From the NCBI RefSeq assembly GCF_030440515.1, contig NZ_CP076543.1, forward strand, positions 7,541,001 to 7,605,000: a stretch of 64,000 bases of DNA, given 5' to 3'. The DNA is from Streptomyces xanthophaeus. GTDB lineage: Bacteria > Actinomycetota > Actinomycetes > Streptomycetales > Streptomycetaceae. The stretch's first letter is position 1; each line of letters begins with the position of its first letter. The translations under genes and the position numbers were made by a program. The notes below the pieces were generated by a model, which was not told the DNA's origin, ran no database searches, and saw only the letters and a list, made by a program, of their open reading frames with translations. Below, in pieces: positions 22,876 to 31,361 of the stretch.

Positions 22876-25160
22876 GAGGAGGGCCCGGCGGACTGTACTT
22901 CGCGGCCCTCACCAAGCAGCTCTCCCCGCACTGGGAGGTCACCGTCTGGGAACGCAACGCCCCCGACGATACCTTCGGCTTCGGGGTCGTCTTCTCCGAC
23001 GAGACGCTCGACGGCATCGCCCAGGCCGACCGCGAGATCTACGAGGCGATGTCGGCCGAGTTCGCCCGCTGGGCCGACATCGACGTCCGCCACCGGGGGA
23101 GCACCCTCACCTCGGGCGGCCACGGCTTCGCCGCCCTCGGCCGGCAGCACCTCCTGCGGATCCTCCAGCAGCGCTGCGCCGACCTGGCGGTGGACGTCCG
23201 CTACCGCACCCAGTCCCCGCCCGCGGCCGAACTCGCCGCCGACTACGACCTGGTGGTGGCGTGCGACGGCGTACGGTCGGCCACCCGCGCCGCGTACGCC
23301 GACACCTTCGCCCCCGACCTCGACGAGCGCTCCGGCCGCTACATGTGGCTCGGCACGGACAAGGTCTTCGAGGCCTTCACCTTCATCGTCGACGAGCAGG
23401 ACTTCGGCACCCTCCAGGTGCACGCCTACCCCTACGACGCCACCCGCTCCACCTTCATCGTGGAGATGGCGGAGGACGCGTGGCGGCGCGCCGGCTTCGA
23501 GGAGTTCGCCGACCGCGACCATCCGCCCGGCACCAGCGACGAGGACAGCATCCGGCGCTGCGAGGAACTCCTCGCGGGCCACCTCGACGGCCACCGCCTG
23601 ATCCCCAACAATTCCAAGTGGCTGCGCTTCACCACGGTCCGCAACAAGACCTGGCGGCACGAGAACGTCGTCCTGCTCGGCGACGCCGCCCACACCGCGC
23701 ACTTCTCCATCGGCTCCGGCACCAAGCTCGCCATGGAGGACGCCCTCGTGCTCGCGGCCAGCCTGCACGAGCACCCGGACGTGCCGACCGCCCTCGCCGC
23801 CTACGAGGACGAGCGCAGGCCGGTGGTGGAATCCACCCAGCGCGCGGCCCAGGCCAGCCTGGAGTGGTTCGAGCACATCGACCGGTACACCGGCCAGGAC
23901 CCGCACCAGTTCGCCTTCAACCTCCTCACCCGCAGCCGCCGCGTCACCTACGACAACCTGCGCGTGCGCGACGAGGGCTTCACCACCGCGGTCAACCGCT
24001 CCTCGGCCGTGCCGCCGATGTTCCGCCCCTACCAGCTGGGCGGACTGCTGCTGCGCAACCGGGTCGTCGTACCGCCCACCGCCCTGCACACCGCGCGCGA
24101 CGGGGTCCCCGGCGACTTCGACCTCGTCCACCTCAGCACGCAGGCCATCGGCGGCGCCGGGCTGGTCCTCGCCGGAATGACGGCCGTCAGCGCCGACGGC
24201 CGGGCCACCCCCGGCTGCCCCGGACTGTGGAACGACGCACAGGAGGCGGCCTGGCGGCGCCTCACCGACTTCGTCCACGGCCAGACCGACACCTGCCTCG
24301 GCATCCAGCTCACCCACGCCGGACGCCGCGCCGCCACCCACGGCGGCGGGCAGCCGGTCGCCGCGTCGGCGCTGCCCTGGGACGAGCGCGGCCCGGTGCC
24401 GCGCGAGGCCGACCGGGCCGACATGGACGCCCTCGTACGGGACTTCGTGGCCGCGGCCGCGCGGGCCGACCGGGCGGGCTTCGACGCGCTGGAACTCCAG
24501 TACGGGCACGGGCACCTGCTGTCGGGCTTCCTGTCCCCACTGACCAACCTGCGCACCGACGAGTACGGCGGCGATCCGGACGGCCGGCTGCGGTTCCCCC
24601 TCGAAGTGCTGCGCGCCGTACGGGAGGTGTGGCCGGCCGGCAAGGCGCTCCTCGTGCGGATCTCCGCCGCCGACTGGGCCGAGGGCGGTACCACCGAGGC
24701 CGACGCGGTCGTCATCGCCCGCGCGCTGGCCGAGGCCGGCGCCGACGGGATCGACGTCTCCACCGGCGAGGTCGTCGCCCACGAGAAGCCCCGCTACGGC
24801 CGCAGCTACCAGACCCCGTACGCCGACCTCATCCGCAACGCCACCGGGGTCCCCACCATCGCCGTCGGCGCGATCTCCACGTACGACGACGTGAACTCGA
24901 TCATCCTGGCCGGCCGGGCGGACCTGTGCGGCGTCGGCCGCGCCCAGCTCCACGACCCGCTGTGGACCCTGCACGCCGCGGCCGCCCAGGGCTACCAGGG
25001 GCCGGCCGCGCCCTGGGCACGCGCCTGGCGGGCGGGCAGCGGGCGCCCGCCGTCGGCGCGGACCGACCGGATCCCGTCGCGCCTCGAACTCCTGCGGCAG
25101 CCCGCCGAGTCTGTCCACCGCCGCTGGCTGCCCCGCGCGGCCGTACCCGCCCACCGATGA
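22857..25160 (+). CDS. Bifunctional salicylyl-CoA 5-hydroxylase / OYE-type oxidoreductase
   Basis: 767 residues in two halves. Residues 1-~380 form a flavoprotein monooxygenase: FAD site VIGGGPGGLYFAAL at the start, GDAAHTAHFSIGSGTKLAMEDAL near residues 275-295. Residues ~388-767 form an Old Yellow Enzyme/NADH:flavin oxidoreductase barrel (RPYQLGGLLLRNRVVVPPTALHTA, QLTHAGRRAATHGGG, FDALELQYGHGHLLSGFLSPLTN). This architecture is that of salicylyl-CoA 5-hydroxylase and 2-aminobenzoyl-CoA monooxygenase/reductase. The gentisate dioxygenase two genes on favours salicylyl-CoA to gentisyl-CoA. GTG 22857 has AGGAGG and begins within the ligase gene's end, so translation is coupled. Confidence 0.88.
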   Translation: MRVAVIGGGPGGLYFAALTKQLSPHWEVTVWERNAPDDTFGFGVVFSDETLDGIAQADREIYEAMSAEFARWADIDVRHRGSTLTSGGHGFAALGRQHLLRILQQRCADLAVDVRYRTQSPPAAELAADYDLVVACDGVRSATRAAYADTFAPDLDERSGRYMWLGTDKVFEAFTFIVDEQDFGTLQVHAYPYDATRSTFIVEMAEDAWRRAGFEEFADRDHPPGTSDEDSIRRCEELLAGHLDGHRLIPNNSKWLRFTTVRNKTWRHENVVLLGDAAHTAHFSIGSGTKLAMEDALVLAASLHEHPDVPTALAAYEDERRPVVESTQRAAQASLEWFEHIDRYTGQDPHQFAFNLLTRSRRVTYDNLRVRDEGFTTAVNRSSAVPPMFRPYQLGGLLLRNRVVVPPTALHTARDGVPGDFDLVHLSTQAIGGAGLVLAGMTAVSADGRATPGCPGLWNDAQEAAWRRLTDFVHGQTDTCLGIQLTHAGRRAATHGGGQPVAASALPWDERGPVPREADRADMDALVRDFVAAAARADRAGFDALELQYGHGHLLSGFLSPLTNLRTDEYGGDPDGRLRFPLEVLRAVREVWPAGKALLVRISAADWAEGGTTEADAVVIARALAEAGADGIDVSTGEVVAHEKPRYGRSYQTPYADLIRNATGVPTIAVGAISTYDDVNSIILAGRADLCGVGRAQLHDPLWTLHAAAAQGYQGPAAPWARAWRAGSGRPPSARTDRIPSRLELLRQPAESVHRRWLPRAAVPAHR

Positions 25161-25179
25161 GCCCGAGGTGCCCACGCAC

Positions 25180-26220
25180 ATGAACAGGGACCACCTGCCC
25201 CGCTTCACGGCGGCGGCCGTCCAGGCCGCGCCCGTCTACCTCGATCCCGCCGCCACCGTCGACAAGGCCGTCGCCCTGATCGCCGAGGCCGCAGAGAACG
25301 GCGCCGAACTCGTCGTCTTCCCCGAGGTGTTCGTCCCCGGCTACCCCTACTGGAACTGGACGATGAACCCGGTCCAGGGCTCGCCCTGGTTCGAGCGGCT
25401 CCAGCGCGCCTCCGTCGACATCCCCGGCCCGCACGTCGGCCGCCTGCGCGCGGCGGCCCGCCGGCACGGCGTCGTCCTCGTCATCGGGGTCAACGAGCGG
25501 GCCGCGCACAGCCTCGGCGTCCTCTACAACACGCTGCTCACCATCGGACCGGACGGCGAACTCCTCGGCGTGCACCGCAAGCTGGTGCCGACCTGGGCCG
25601 AGAAGCTCACCTGGACCGGCGGCGACGGCAGCTCGCTGGTCGTCCACGACACACCCGTCGGCCCGCTCGGCGCGCTGGCCTGCGGCGAGAACACCAACAC
25701 CCTGGCCCGCTTCGCCCTCCTCGCACAGGGCGAACTCGTCCACGCCTCCTGCTACATCGCCCTGCCCGTCGCCCCCGCCGACTACGACATGGCCGACGCG
25801 ATCGCCGTCCGCACCGCCGCCCACAGCTTCGAGGGCAAGGTCTTCTCCGTCGTGGCCTGTTCCACCATCTCCCCGGAGATCGTGGACGCCCTCGCCGGGG
25901 ACGACGAGGAGCTGCGGAAGCAGTTCACGCGCCCGCGCAGCGCCCTGTCCGGGATCTTCGGCCCCGACGGCCGCCCGGTCACCGAGCCCCTCGTCGACGA
26001 GGAGGGGATCGTCTACGGGGAGATCGACCTCGCCCGGTGCATCCAGCCCAAGCAGATGCACGACATCGTCGGTCACTACAACCGCTTCGACGTCTTCCGC
26101 CTCGAAGTGGACAACCGCCCCAGGCCGCCGGTCACCTTCACCGCGCCCACCGCGCCTGCCGTGCCCGCCGCGGCGTTCACCGCTCCCGCCGCTCCCGCCG
26201 CTTCCGAGGAGGACGTATGA
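25180..26220 (+). CDS. Nitrilase-family carbon-nitrogen hydrolase
   Basis: 346 residues. The Glu-Lys-Cys triad is visible: FPEVFVPGYPYWNW (Glu about 46), HRKLVPTWAEKLTW (Lys about 132) and ALACGENTNTLARF (Cys about 166). The motifs and W-rich stretch after the Glu suggest a true nitrilase, giving acid and ammonia, rather than an amidase. An Ala/Pro/Thr tail (TAPTAPAVPAAAFTAPAAP region) follows the fold. Its place inside the operon suggests it makes the aromatic acid from an aryl or hydroxyaryl nitrile (inference). ATG 25180 with GAGGTG nine bases upstream is preferred to GTG 25168. It overlaps the next gene by ATGA. Confidence 0.85.
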   Translation: MNRDHLPRFTAAAVQAAPVYLDPAATVDKAVALIAEAAENGAELVVFPEVFVPGYPYWNWTMNPVQGSPWFERLQRASVDIPGPHVGRLRAAARRHGVVLVIGVNERAAHSLGVLYNTLLTIGPDGELLGVHRKLVPTWAEKLTWTGGDGSSLVVHDTPVGPLGALACGENTNTLARFALLAQGELVHASCYIALPVAPADYDMADAIAVRTAAHSFEGKVFSVVACSTISPEIVDALAGDDEELRKQFTRPRSALSGIFGPDGRPVTEPLVDEEGIVYGEIDLARCIQPKQMHDIVGHYNRFDVFRLEVDNRPRPPVTFTAPTAPAVPAAAFTAPAAPAASEEDV

Positions 26221-27329
26221 CCATCGAGCAGGATGACACCATGCTCGGCCGTGCCCGGGTGTCCGACACTCCCGAACTCACCGCGTACTACGAGGAGCTC
26301 GGCACGCTCGACGCGGGCGCACTGTGGACCGTCGCCAACGACATCGAGCCCTGGTACCCCCAGCCCCGGTCCGTGCCCGTGCTGTGGCGCTACGCGGACC
26401 TGCGCCCCCTGGTCCACAAGGCCCTCGGCCTCGTCGCGGGCGACGACGCCGGCCGCCGGGTCGTCATGCTCGTCAACCCGGGCCGCAAGGAGGTCAGCGC
26501 CGCCGCCGGACTCCTCTACACCGGGCTCCAGATCATGGGCCCCGGCGAGGCCATGACCGCCCACCGCCACCAGGCCGCGGCCCTGCGCTTCGTCCACGAG
26601 GGCACCGGTGCCTGGACGATCGTCGACGGCCAGAAGCTGAAGGTCGGCCCCCGCGACTTCGCGATCACCCCCAACGGCACCTGGCACGAGCACGGCAACG
26701 ACGCCGACGACGCCCCCGTCATCTGGCAGGACGGTCTCGACATCCCCCTGGTCAACGCCCTGGACGCCGGGTTCTACGAGGTCCACCCCGAGCTGTACCA
26801 GACCCCGGGGAAGGTCATCAACTCCTCCGTTCTGACGTACGGCGCGAACCTGCTGCCCTATGGCGTGGAGAAGTGGACCAGGCCGTACTCTCCGCTGCTC
26901 GCCTACCCCTGGGAGCCCACCTACGAGGCCCTGCGCAATCTGGCCAAGGCGACCGAGGGCTCCCCGTACGACGGGGTCATCGCCGAATACACCAACCCGG
27001 TCACCGGCGGCCCGGTCATGCCCACCATGGGCGCCCACATGCAGCTGCTGCGCCCCGGCCAGGCCACCCTCGCCCACCGGCACACCGGCTCGGTGATCTA
27101 CACGGCGGCCAAGGGCCACGGTGTCTCGGTGATCGCCGGACAGCGCTTCGAGTGGAAGCAGGGCGACATCTTCTGCGTCCCCTCCTGGGCCTGGCACGAG
27201 CACCACAACCTCGACGAGTCCGAGGACGCCTGCCTCTTCTCCTTCAACGACTTCCCCGTCATGCGCTCGCTCGGCTTCCACCGGGAAGAGGCGTACGCCG
27301 ACAACGGCGGCCACCAGCCCACCACCTGA
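26217..27329 (+). CDS. Gentisate 1,2-dioxygenase
   Basis: 370 residues, two-cupin iron dioxygenase opening gentisate to maleylpyruvate. First cupin: MTAHRHQAAALRFVHEGTGAWTIVDG (about residues 113-138) with PRDFAITPNGTWHEHGND; second cupin: PGQATLAHRHTGSVIYTAAKGHG and DIFCVPSWAWHEHHN. Both His sets are intact. Start ATG 26217 overlaps the nitrilase stop (ATGA). A large hairpin follows at 27333-27386, so downstream genes may be expressed at a lower or separate level. Confidence 0.92.
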   Translation: MTIEQDDTMLGRARVSDTPELTAYYEELGTLDAGALWTVANDIEPWYPQPRSVPVLWRYADLRPLVHKALGLVAGDDAGRRVVMLVNPGRKEVSAAAGLLYTGLQIMGPGEAMTAHRHQAAALRFVHEGTGAWTIVDGQKLKVGPRDFAITPNGTWHEHGNDADDAPVIWQDGLDIPLVNALDAGFYEVHPELYQTPGKVINSSVLTYGANLLPYGVEKWTRPYSPLLAYPWEPTYEALRNLAKATEGSPYDGVIAEYTNPVTGGPVMPTMGAHMQLLRPGQATLAHRHTGSVIYTAAKGHGVSVIAGQRFEWKQGDIFCVPSWAWHEHHNLDESEDACLFSFNDFPVMRSLGFHREEAYADNGGHQPTT

Positions 27330-27332
27330 ACC

Positions 27333-27386
27333 GCTCCGCCGTACCGGACGCCGCCGGCCCTGACACCGGCCCCGGTACGGCGGAGC
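27333..27386. terminator. Large intra-operon hairpin after the gentisate dioxygenase
   Basis: Arms 27333-27347 and 27372-27386 are exact 15-base complements; the 24-base loop contains a further GCCGG/CCGGC stem (27353-27357 with 27366-27370). It could terminate part of the transcripts or protect the upstream mRNA. Confidence 0.55.
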
Positions 27387-27450
27387 ACCGGCCGAGTGCC
27401 GCCACCGGACCACCCCCGCGCACCCTCCCCCTCATATGCAAGGAGCCCCC

Positions 27451-28356
27451 ATGCGGTTGCTCAGCTACACCCTCGACGATGCTTCCGTGCGTCTCGGCGC
27501 GCAGGTCGACGACCTCGTCGTGGACCTCACCACCCTGGCCCGGCGGGCCGACGTGCAACTGCCCCCGGACCTGCTGTCCCTCATCCGGGCCGGCGCTGCC
27601 GCCCAGGAGGCCGCACGCGGACTGCTGGCCGCCGGACCCGCGGCCTGGCCCGCCGAGGCCGTCCACCGGATCGAGGACGTGTCCCTGCAGGCCCCCCTGC
27701 GCCCCGGCAAGATCATCGGCGTCGGACTCAACTACATCGAGCACGTCGAGGAGTCCAGCCGCAGCCTCGACACCGACAAGGACCTGCCGCCGCGCCCCGT
27801 CCTCTTCGGCAAGCCCGCCACCGCCGTCACCGGCCCCGGAGCACCGATCCTGCACAACGCCGACCTGACCACCCAGCTGGACTGGGAGTGCGAACTGGCC
27901 GTCGTCATCGGCCGCCCCGCCTTCCGGGTGAGCGAGGAGGAGGCGTACGACCACATCTTCGGCTTCAGCATCGTCAACGACATCAGCGCCCGCGACCAGC
28001 GCCGCTCCGGCCAGTGGTTCTTCTCCAAGGGCCAGGACTCCTACGCCCCCTTCGGCCCGGTGGTCGTCACCCGCGACGCGATCCCCGACCCGATGGCCCT
28101 CGACCTCTCGCTGCGCGTCAACGGCGTCACCAAGCAGAAGTCGAACACCCGGCACATGCTCTTCCCCATCGCCCGCCTCATCGCCGACATCAGCTCCGGC
28201 ATGACCCTGGAGCCCGGCGACGTCATCGCCACGGGCTCACCGTCCGGCGTCGGCGCCGGCATGGTCCCGCCCGAGTTCCTGCGCCCCGGTGACACCGTCG
28301 AGGCCACGGTCGAAGGCATCGGCACCCTGACCAACCCCGTCGTCGACGCCCGCTGA
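27451..28356 (+). CDS. Fumarylacetoacetate-hydrolase family protein (fumaryl- or maleylpyruvate hydrolase)
   Basis: 301 residues. The FAH fold is clear: IIGVGLNYIEHVEESSR (about residues 88-104), the metal-binding DWECELAVVIGRPAF (about 147), FSIVNDISARDQRR, and late GDVIATGSPSGVGAGMVPP. In gentisate pathways this enzyme splits fumarylpyruvate, or maleylpyruvate when no isomerase acts first, to pyruvate plus fumarate or maleate. ATG 27451 with AAGGAG five bases upstream is preferred to 27436. It is separated from the dioxygenase by a structured 120-base gap. Confidence 0.88.
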   Translation: MRLLSYTLDDASVRLGAQVDDLVVDLTTLARRADVQLPPDLLSLIRAGAAAQEAARGLLAAGPAAWPAEAVHRIEDVSLQAPLRPGKIIGVGLNYIEHVEESSRSLDTDKDLPPRPVLFGKPATAVTGPGAPILHNADLTTQLDWECELAVVIGRPAFRVSEEEAYDHIFGFSIVNDISARDQRRSGQWFFSKGQDSYAPFGPVVVTRDAIPDPMALDLSLRVNGVTKQKSNTRHMLFPIARLIADISSGMTLEPGDVIATGSPSGVGAGMVPPEFLRPGDTVEATVEGIGTLTNPVVDAR

Positions 28357-28382
28357 CCCCGCCCGGACAAGAAGGAGTGCCC

Positions 28383-29162
28383 GTGTCACCCCGCACCTAC
28401 CGCATCGGCCAGATCGTGCCGAGCTCCAACGTCACCATGGAGACCGAGGTCCCGGCCATCCTCCGGGCCCGCCAGGCCGTCGTGCCCGACGAGCGCTTCA
28501 CCTTCCACTCCAGCCGCATGCGCATGACCCATGTGACGCCGGAGCAGCTGAGGGCCATGGACGCCGACTCCGACCGCTGCGCCGTCGAACTCTCCGACGC
28601 ACGGGTCGACGTACTGGGCTACGCCTGCCTGGTCGCCATCATGAGCATGGGCCTCGGCTACCACCGCACCTCCGAGGAGCGCCTGCACCTTCGTACGGTG
28701 GAGAACGGAGCCGCCGCCCCCGTCGTCACCAGCGCCGGAGCCCTCGTCCACGGGCTGCACACCATCGGCGCCCGGAAGATCGTGCTGCTGGCCCCCTACA
28801 TGCGCCCGCTCACGCGGACCGTCGTGGACTACCTGACGCACGAGGGCATCGAGGTCCTCGACCACCAGGCCCTCGAAATCCCCGACAACCTCGACGTTGC
28901 CGCCCACGACCCGGCCCGGCTGCCGGGTCTCGCGCGGGCCCTGGAGTACGCCGACGCGGATGCGGTCGTGCTCTCCGCGTGCGTGCAGATGCCCTCGCTC
29001 GGCGCCATCGAGGAGGCCGAGCAGCTCCTGGGCAAGCCGGTGGTGTCCGCGGCGGTCTGCACGGCCCACCAGATGCTCCGGTCCCTGGACCTGGACGCGG
29101 TGGCCCCGGGCGCGGGCCACCTGCTGTCGGGCAAGTACGCGCGAACCCCGCTGCCTGGGTAG
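28383..29162 (+). CDS. Maleate cis-trans isomerase-type enzyme (Asp/Glu racemase/AMDase superfamily)
   Basis: 259 residues. The PSSN motif (IVPSSNVTMETE, about residue 14) and two catalytic-type cysteines (LGYACLVAIMSMG about 77; LSACVQMPSLG about 199) match maleate isomerase and arylmalonate decarboxylase relatives. In this operon it could turn maleate to fumarate after direct cleavage of maleylpyruvate, or isomerise maleylpyruvate itself in place of the usual glutathione or mycothiol enzyme. GTG 28383 is preferred to 28377 because GAAGGAG then lies at normal distance. A hairpin (29175-29204) ends the operon. Confidence 0.85.
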   Translation: MSPRTYRIGQIVPSSNVTMETEVPAILRARQAVVPDERFTFHSSRMRMTHVTPEQLRAMDADSDRCAVELSDARVDVLGYACLVAIMSMGLGYHRTSEERLHLRTVENGAAAPVVTSAGALVHGLHTIGARKIVLLAPYMRPLTRTVVDYLTHEGIEVLDHQALEIPDNLDVAAHDPARLPGLARALEYADADAVVLSACVQMPSLGAIEEAEQLLGKPVVSAAVCTAHQMLRSLDLDAVAPGAGHLLSGKYARTPLPG

Positions 29163-29174
29163 CCGGTACGGCGC

Positions 29175-29204
29175 GGGAGCGCCGGCCGCGAGGCCGGCGC
29201 TCCC
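29175..29204. terminator. Bidirectional terminator hairpin
   Basis: Arms 29175-29187 and 29192-29204 are exact 13-base complements with a GCGA loop. The site lies between the convergent isomerase and alcohol dehydrogenase genes. Confidence 0.7.
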
Positions 29205-29231
29205 CGGCCACCCGATCCGGGCGACCGCGGT

Positions 29232-30287
29232 TCAGCCCCGGGCGCCCGATCCCGGGAGGATGATCGTGACCCCGCGCCCGGCCGCCGTACCCATGGCGGC
29301 CAGGGCCGCCGGGGCCGCGTCGAGCGGGATCGTCGAGGTGACCAGCAGGTCCGGCCGCAGCACCCCACCCCGGACCATCTCCATCATCGGCGGGTAGGCG
29401 TGCGCCGCCATGCCGTGACTCCCGAGGACCTCCAGCTCCCAGCCGATCACCCGGTCCATCGGCAGGGCCGCCGCGCCGGCCGCCGCGGGCAGCAATCCCA
29501 CCTGCACGTGCCGCCCGCGCCGGCGCAGCCCGGCCACCGAGGCCGCCGCCGTCTCCGGTGATCCCAGCGCGTCCAGCGACAGGTGCGCGCCCCCGCCGGT
29601 CGCCTCCCGGACCGCCTGCGCGGTGTCGACGCCGTCCCAAGCGTCCACGCACGTCACGGCGCCGAACGTCCGCGCCAGATCGAGCGCCCCCGGCGCCGTG
29701 TCCACCGCGACCACCCGGGCCCCGGCCGCCGCCGCGATCATCACGGCGGAGAGCCCCACGCCACCACAGCCGTACACGGAAACCCATTCGCCCGCCGCCA
29801 CCCGGCCCCGCGCCACCACCGCCCGGAACGCCGTCGCGAAACGGCAGCCGAGACCGGCCGCCGTCGCGTACGAGAGCTCCTCGGGCACCGCCACCAGATT
29901 CACGTCGGCGTGGTCCAGGGCCACGTACTCGGCGAAGGACCCCCAGTGCGTGAACCCGGGCTGTGTCTGGCGCGCGCACACCTGGTGGTCACCGGCAGCG
30001 CAGTCGGCGCAGCTGCCGCAGGCGCACACGAACGGCGCCGTGACCCGGTCGCCGACCCGCCAGTTCATGACGCCGGTCCCCACGGCCTCGACCACACCCG
30101 CGAGTTCGTGCCCGGGGACGTGCGGCAGCACGATGTCCGGATCGTGCCCCATCCAGCCGTGCCAGTCGCTGCGGCACAGCCCGGTGGCCTCCACCCGCAC
30201 CACCACCCCGCCCGCCGGCGGACCCGGCTCCGCCACCTCCCGTACCTCGGCCTGCTCGCCGTACCGCTCGAAGACCACCGCTCGCAT
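29232..30287 (-). CDS. Zinc-dependent alcohol dehydrogenase
   Basis: 351 residues, medium-chain dehydrogenase. The catalytic zinc site is seen in [15 protein letters not shown] (Cys about 37) and [14 protein letters not shown] (His-Glu); the structural zinc cysteines in [17 protein letters not shown] (about 88-104) are all present. The nucleotide-binding motif is [13 protein letters not shown] (about 170). The family oxidises primary or secondary alcohols. It runs toward the salicylate operon and is the second gene after a DMT transporter on the minus strand (42-base gap), so the two may be one unit. Substrate unknown. Confidence 0.9.
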   Translation of the reverse strand: MRAVVFERYGEQAEVREVAEPGPPAGGVVVRVEATGLCRSDWHGWMGHDPDIVLPHVPGHELAGVVEAVGTGVMNWRVGDRVTAPFVCACGSCADCAAGDHQVCARQTQPGFTHWGSFAEYVALDHADVNLVAVPEELSYATAAGLGCRFATAFRAVVARGRVAAGEWVSVYGCGGVGLSAVMIAAAAGARVVAVDTAPGALDLARTFGAVTCVDAWDGVDTAQAVREATGGGAHLSLDALGSPETAAASVAGLRRRGRHVQVGLLPAAAGAAALPMDRVIGWELEVLGSHGMAAHAYPPMMEMVRGGVLRPDLLVTSTIPLDAAPAALAAMGTAAGRGVTIILPGSGARG

Positions 30288-30329
30288 GGATCCCGCCCTC
30301 CGCTCGACCGACCGTCACGCTACCCGGCC

Positions 30330-31184
30330 TCAGGGCGCGCCCTCCCCGGCCCGGGCCAGCGCCAGGACGCCCGCGCAGATCAAGCCGATGCCCAGCAGCT
30401 GGGGGAGCAGCCACCAGCCCGACCGCAGGTGTTCCTCGTACAGCACCACCCCCAGCGCGATGCTGATGCTCGCGTCGCCGAGGGTCAGCGCGGGCTGCGA
30501 GGCCACCAGCGGGCCGCCCTGCATGGCGTGTTCCAGCAGGAGCAGGGCGCAGATGCCGCTCGCCCCGAAGGCGTACGTCTCCCAGGTGGTCAGGAAGGCG
30601 ACGAAGCCGTCGTCGTCGAGGACGTGCACCGCGGACTTCATCAGCGCGGCGGTGAGCGCGTAACAGACGGCGGTGGCGGCGCCGAGGCAGCCGGCCCGGG
30701 CGCGGCCGGGCGGGAGGCGCAGTCCGGCCACGGCCAGGGCGGCCACGACGACCGCGCTCGCAGCCAGGGCCACCACCCAGCGCTCGGCCGGCACGTCCGT
30801 CCGGTTGCCCATGGGCGAGGCGGCCACGAGGGCGACCCCGAGCCCGGCCACCACCCCCGCCACGGCCAGCCACAGCGCCCGCGGCAGCCGCTGGCGGGTC
30901 ATCAGCGAGGCGATCAGCAGCGCGAGCGGCAGCTCCAGCACGAACAGCGGCTGTACGAGGGCCAGCGCGCCGGTGGCCAGCGCGAGGGCCTGCCCGGCCC
31001 CCGCCGCGATCACGGCCAGGATGCCGCCGATCCACAGGGGGCGCCGCAGCAGATCGAGGACCAGACCGAGGCGGAAGCCGTCGCTCTGCGGCACGGTGAG
31101 CGCGGCGCGCCGCTGGAGCACGGTGGCGAGCGCGTTGCTGAACGCCGCGAACAGCGCGAAGAGGACCGGCAGGACGACGCCCAT
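30330..31184 (-). CDS. DMT-superfamily (EamA-like) membrane protein
   Basis: 284 residues with nine or ten hydrophobic segments, for example VLFALFAAFSNALATVL at the start, ALALVQPLFVLELPLALLIA, and WWLLPQLLGIGLICAGVLALA at the end. Two-fold symmetry of the segments fits a drug/metabolite transporter. ATG 31184 follows GAGGATCGGGG and is chosen over 31256, whose extra residues are Arg/Gly-rich. The cargo is not predictable. A MITE-like element lies in the gap toward the ATP-grasp genes. Confidence 0.82.
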   Translation of the reverse strand: MGVVLPVLFALFAAFSNALATVLQRRAALTVPQSDGFRLGLVLDLLRRPLWIGGILAVIAAGAGQALALATGALALVQPLFVLELPLALLIASLMTRQRLPRALWLAVAGVVAGLGVALVAASPMGNRTDVPAERWVVALAASAVVVAALAVAGLRLPPGRARAGCLGAATAVCYALTAALMKSAVHVLDDDGFVAFLTTWETYAFGASGICALLLLEHAMQGGPLVASQPALTLGDASISIALGVVLYEEHLRSGWWLLPQLLGIGLICAGVLALARAGEGAP

Positions 31185-31271
31185 GCCCCGATCCTCACGG
31201 TGCCCGCCGCCCCTCCGTGCCACGACACCGGGCCACGGCCGTGACGCCCGGCGCATTCCCCCGTCCGGACC

Positions 31272-31361
31272 TAGGGGGTGTCTTGCCGATCATGCCGGGC
31301 CCGGCCCGCCCGGCACCGGACGCCGCGGGCTCGGCCGACAAGATCCGAAAGAGACGGCCTA
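31272..31361. mobile_element. Short MITE-like element (copy 1, 90 bp)
   Basis: The right end (GACAAGATCCGAAAGAGACGGCC plus TA) is almost identical to the right end of the 225-bp element at 53419-53643, and the left end matches that element's left end at 19 of 25 positions. Both borders carry TA. The right border supplies the TAG stop of the leftward ATP-grasp gene (31359-31361). No transposase is encoded. Confidence 0.6.

Noticed and set aside
22671..25208. Minus-strand frame of about 845 residues over the hydroxylase gene
   Set aside because: Mirror of the real gene; no motif and atypical composition.
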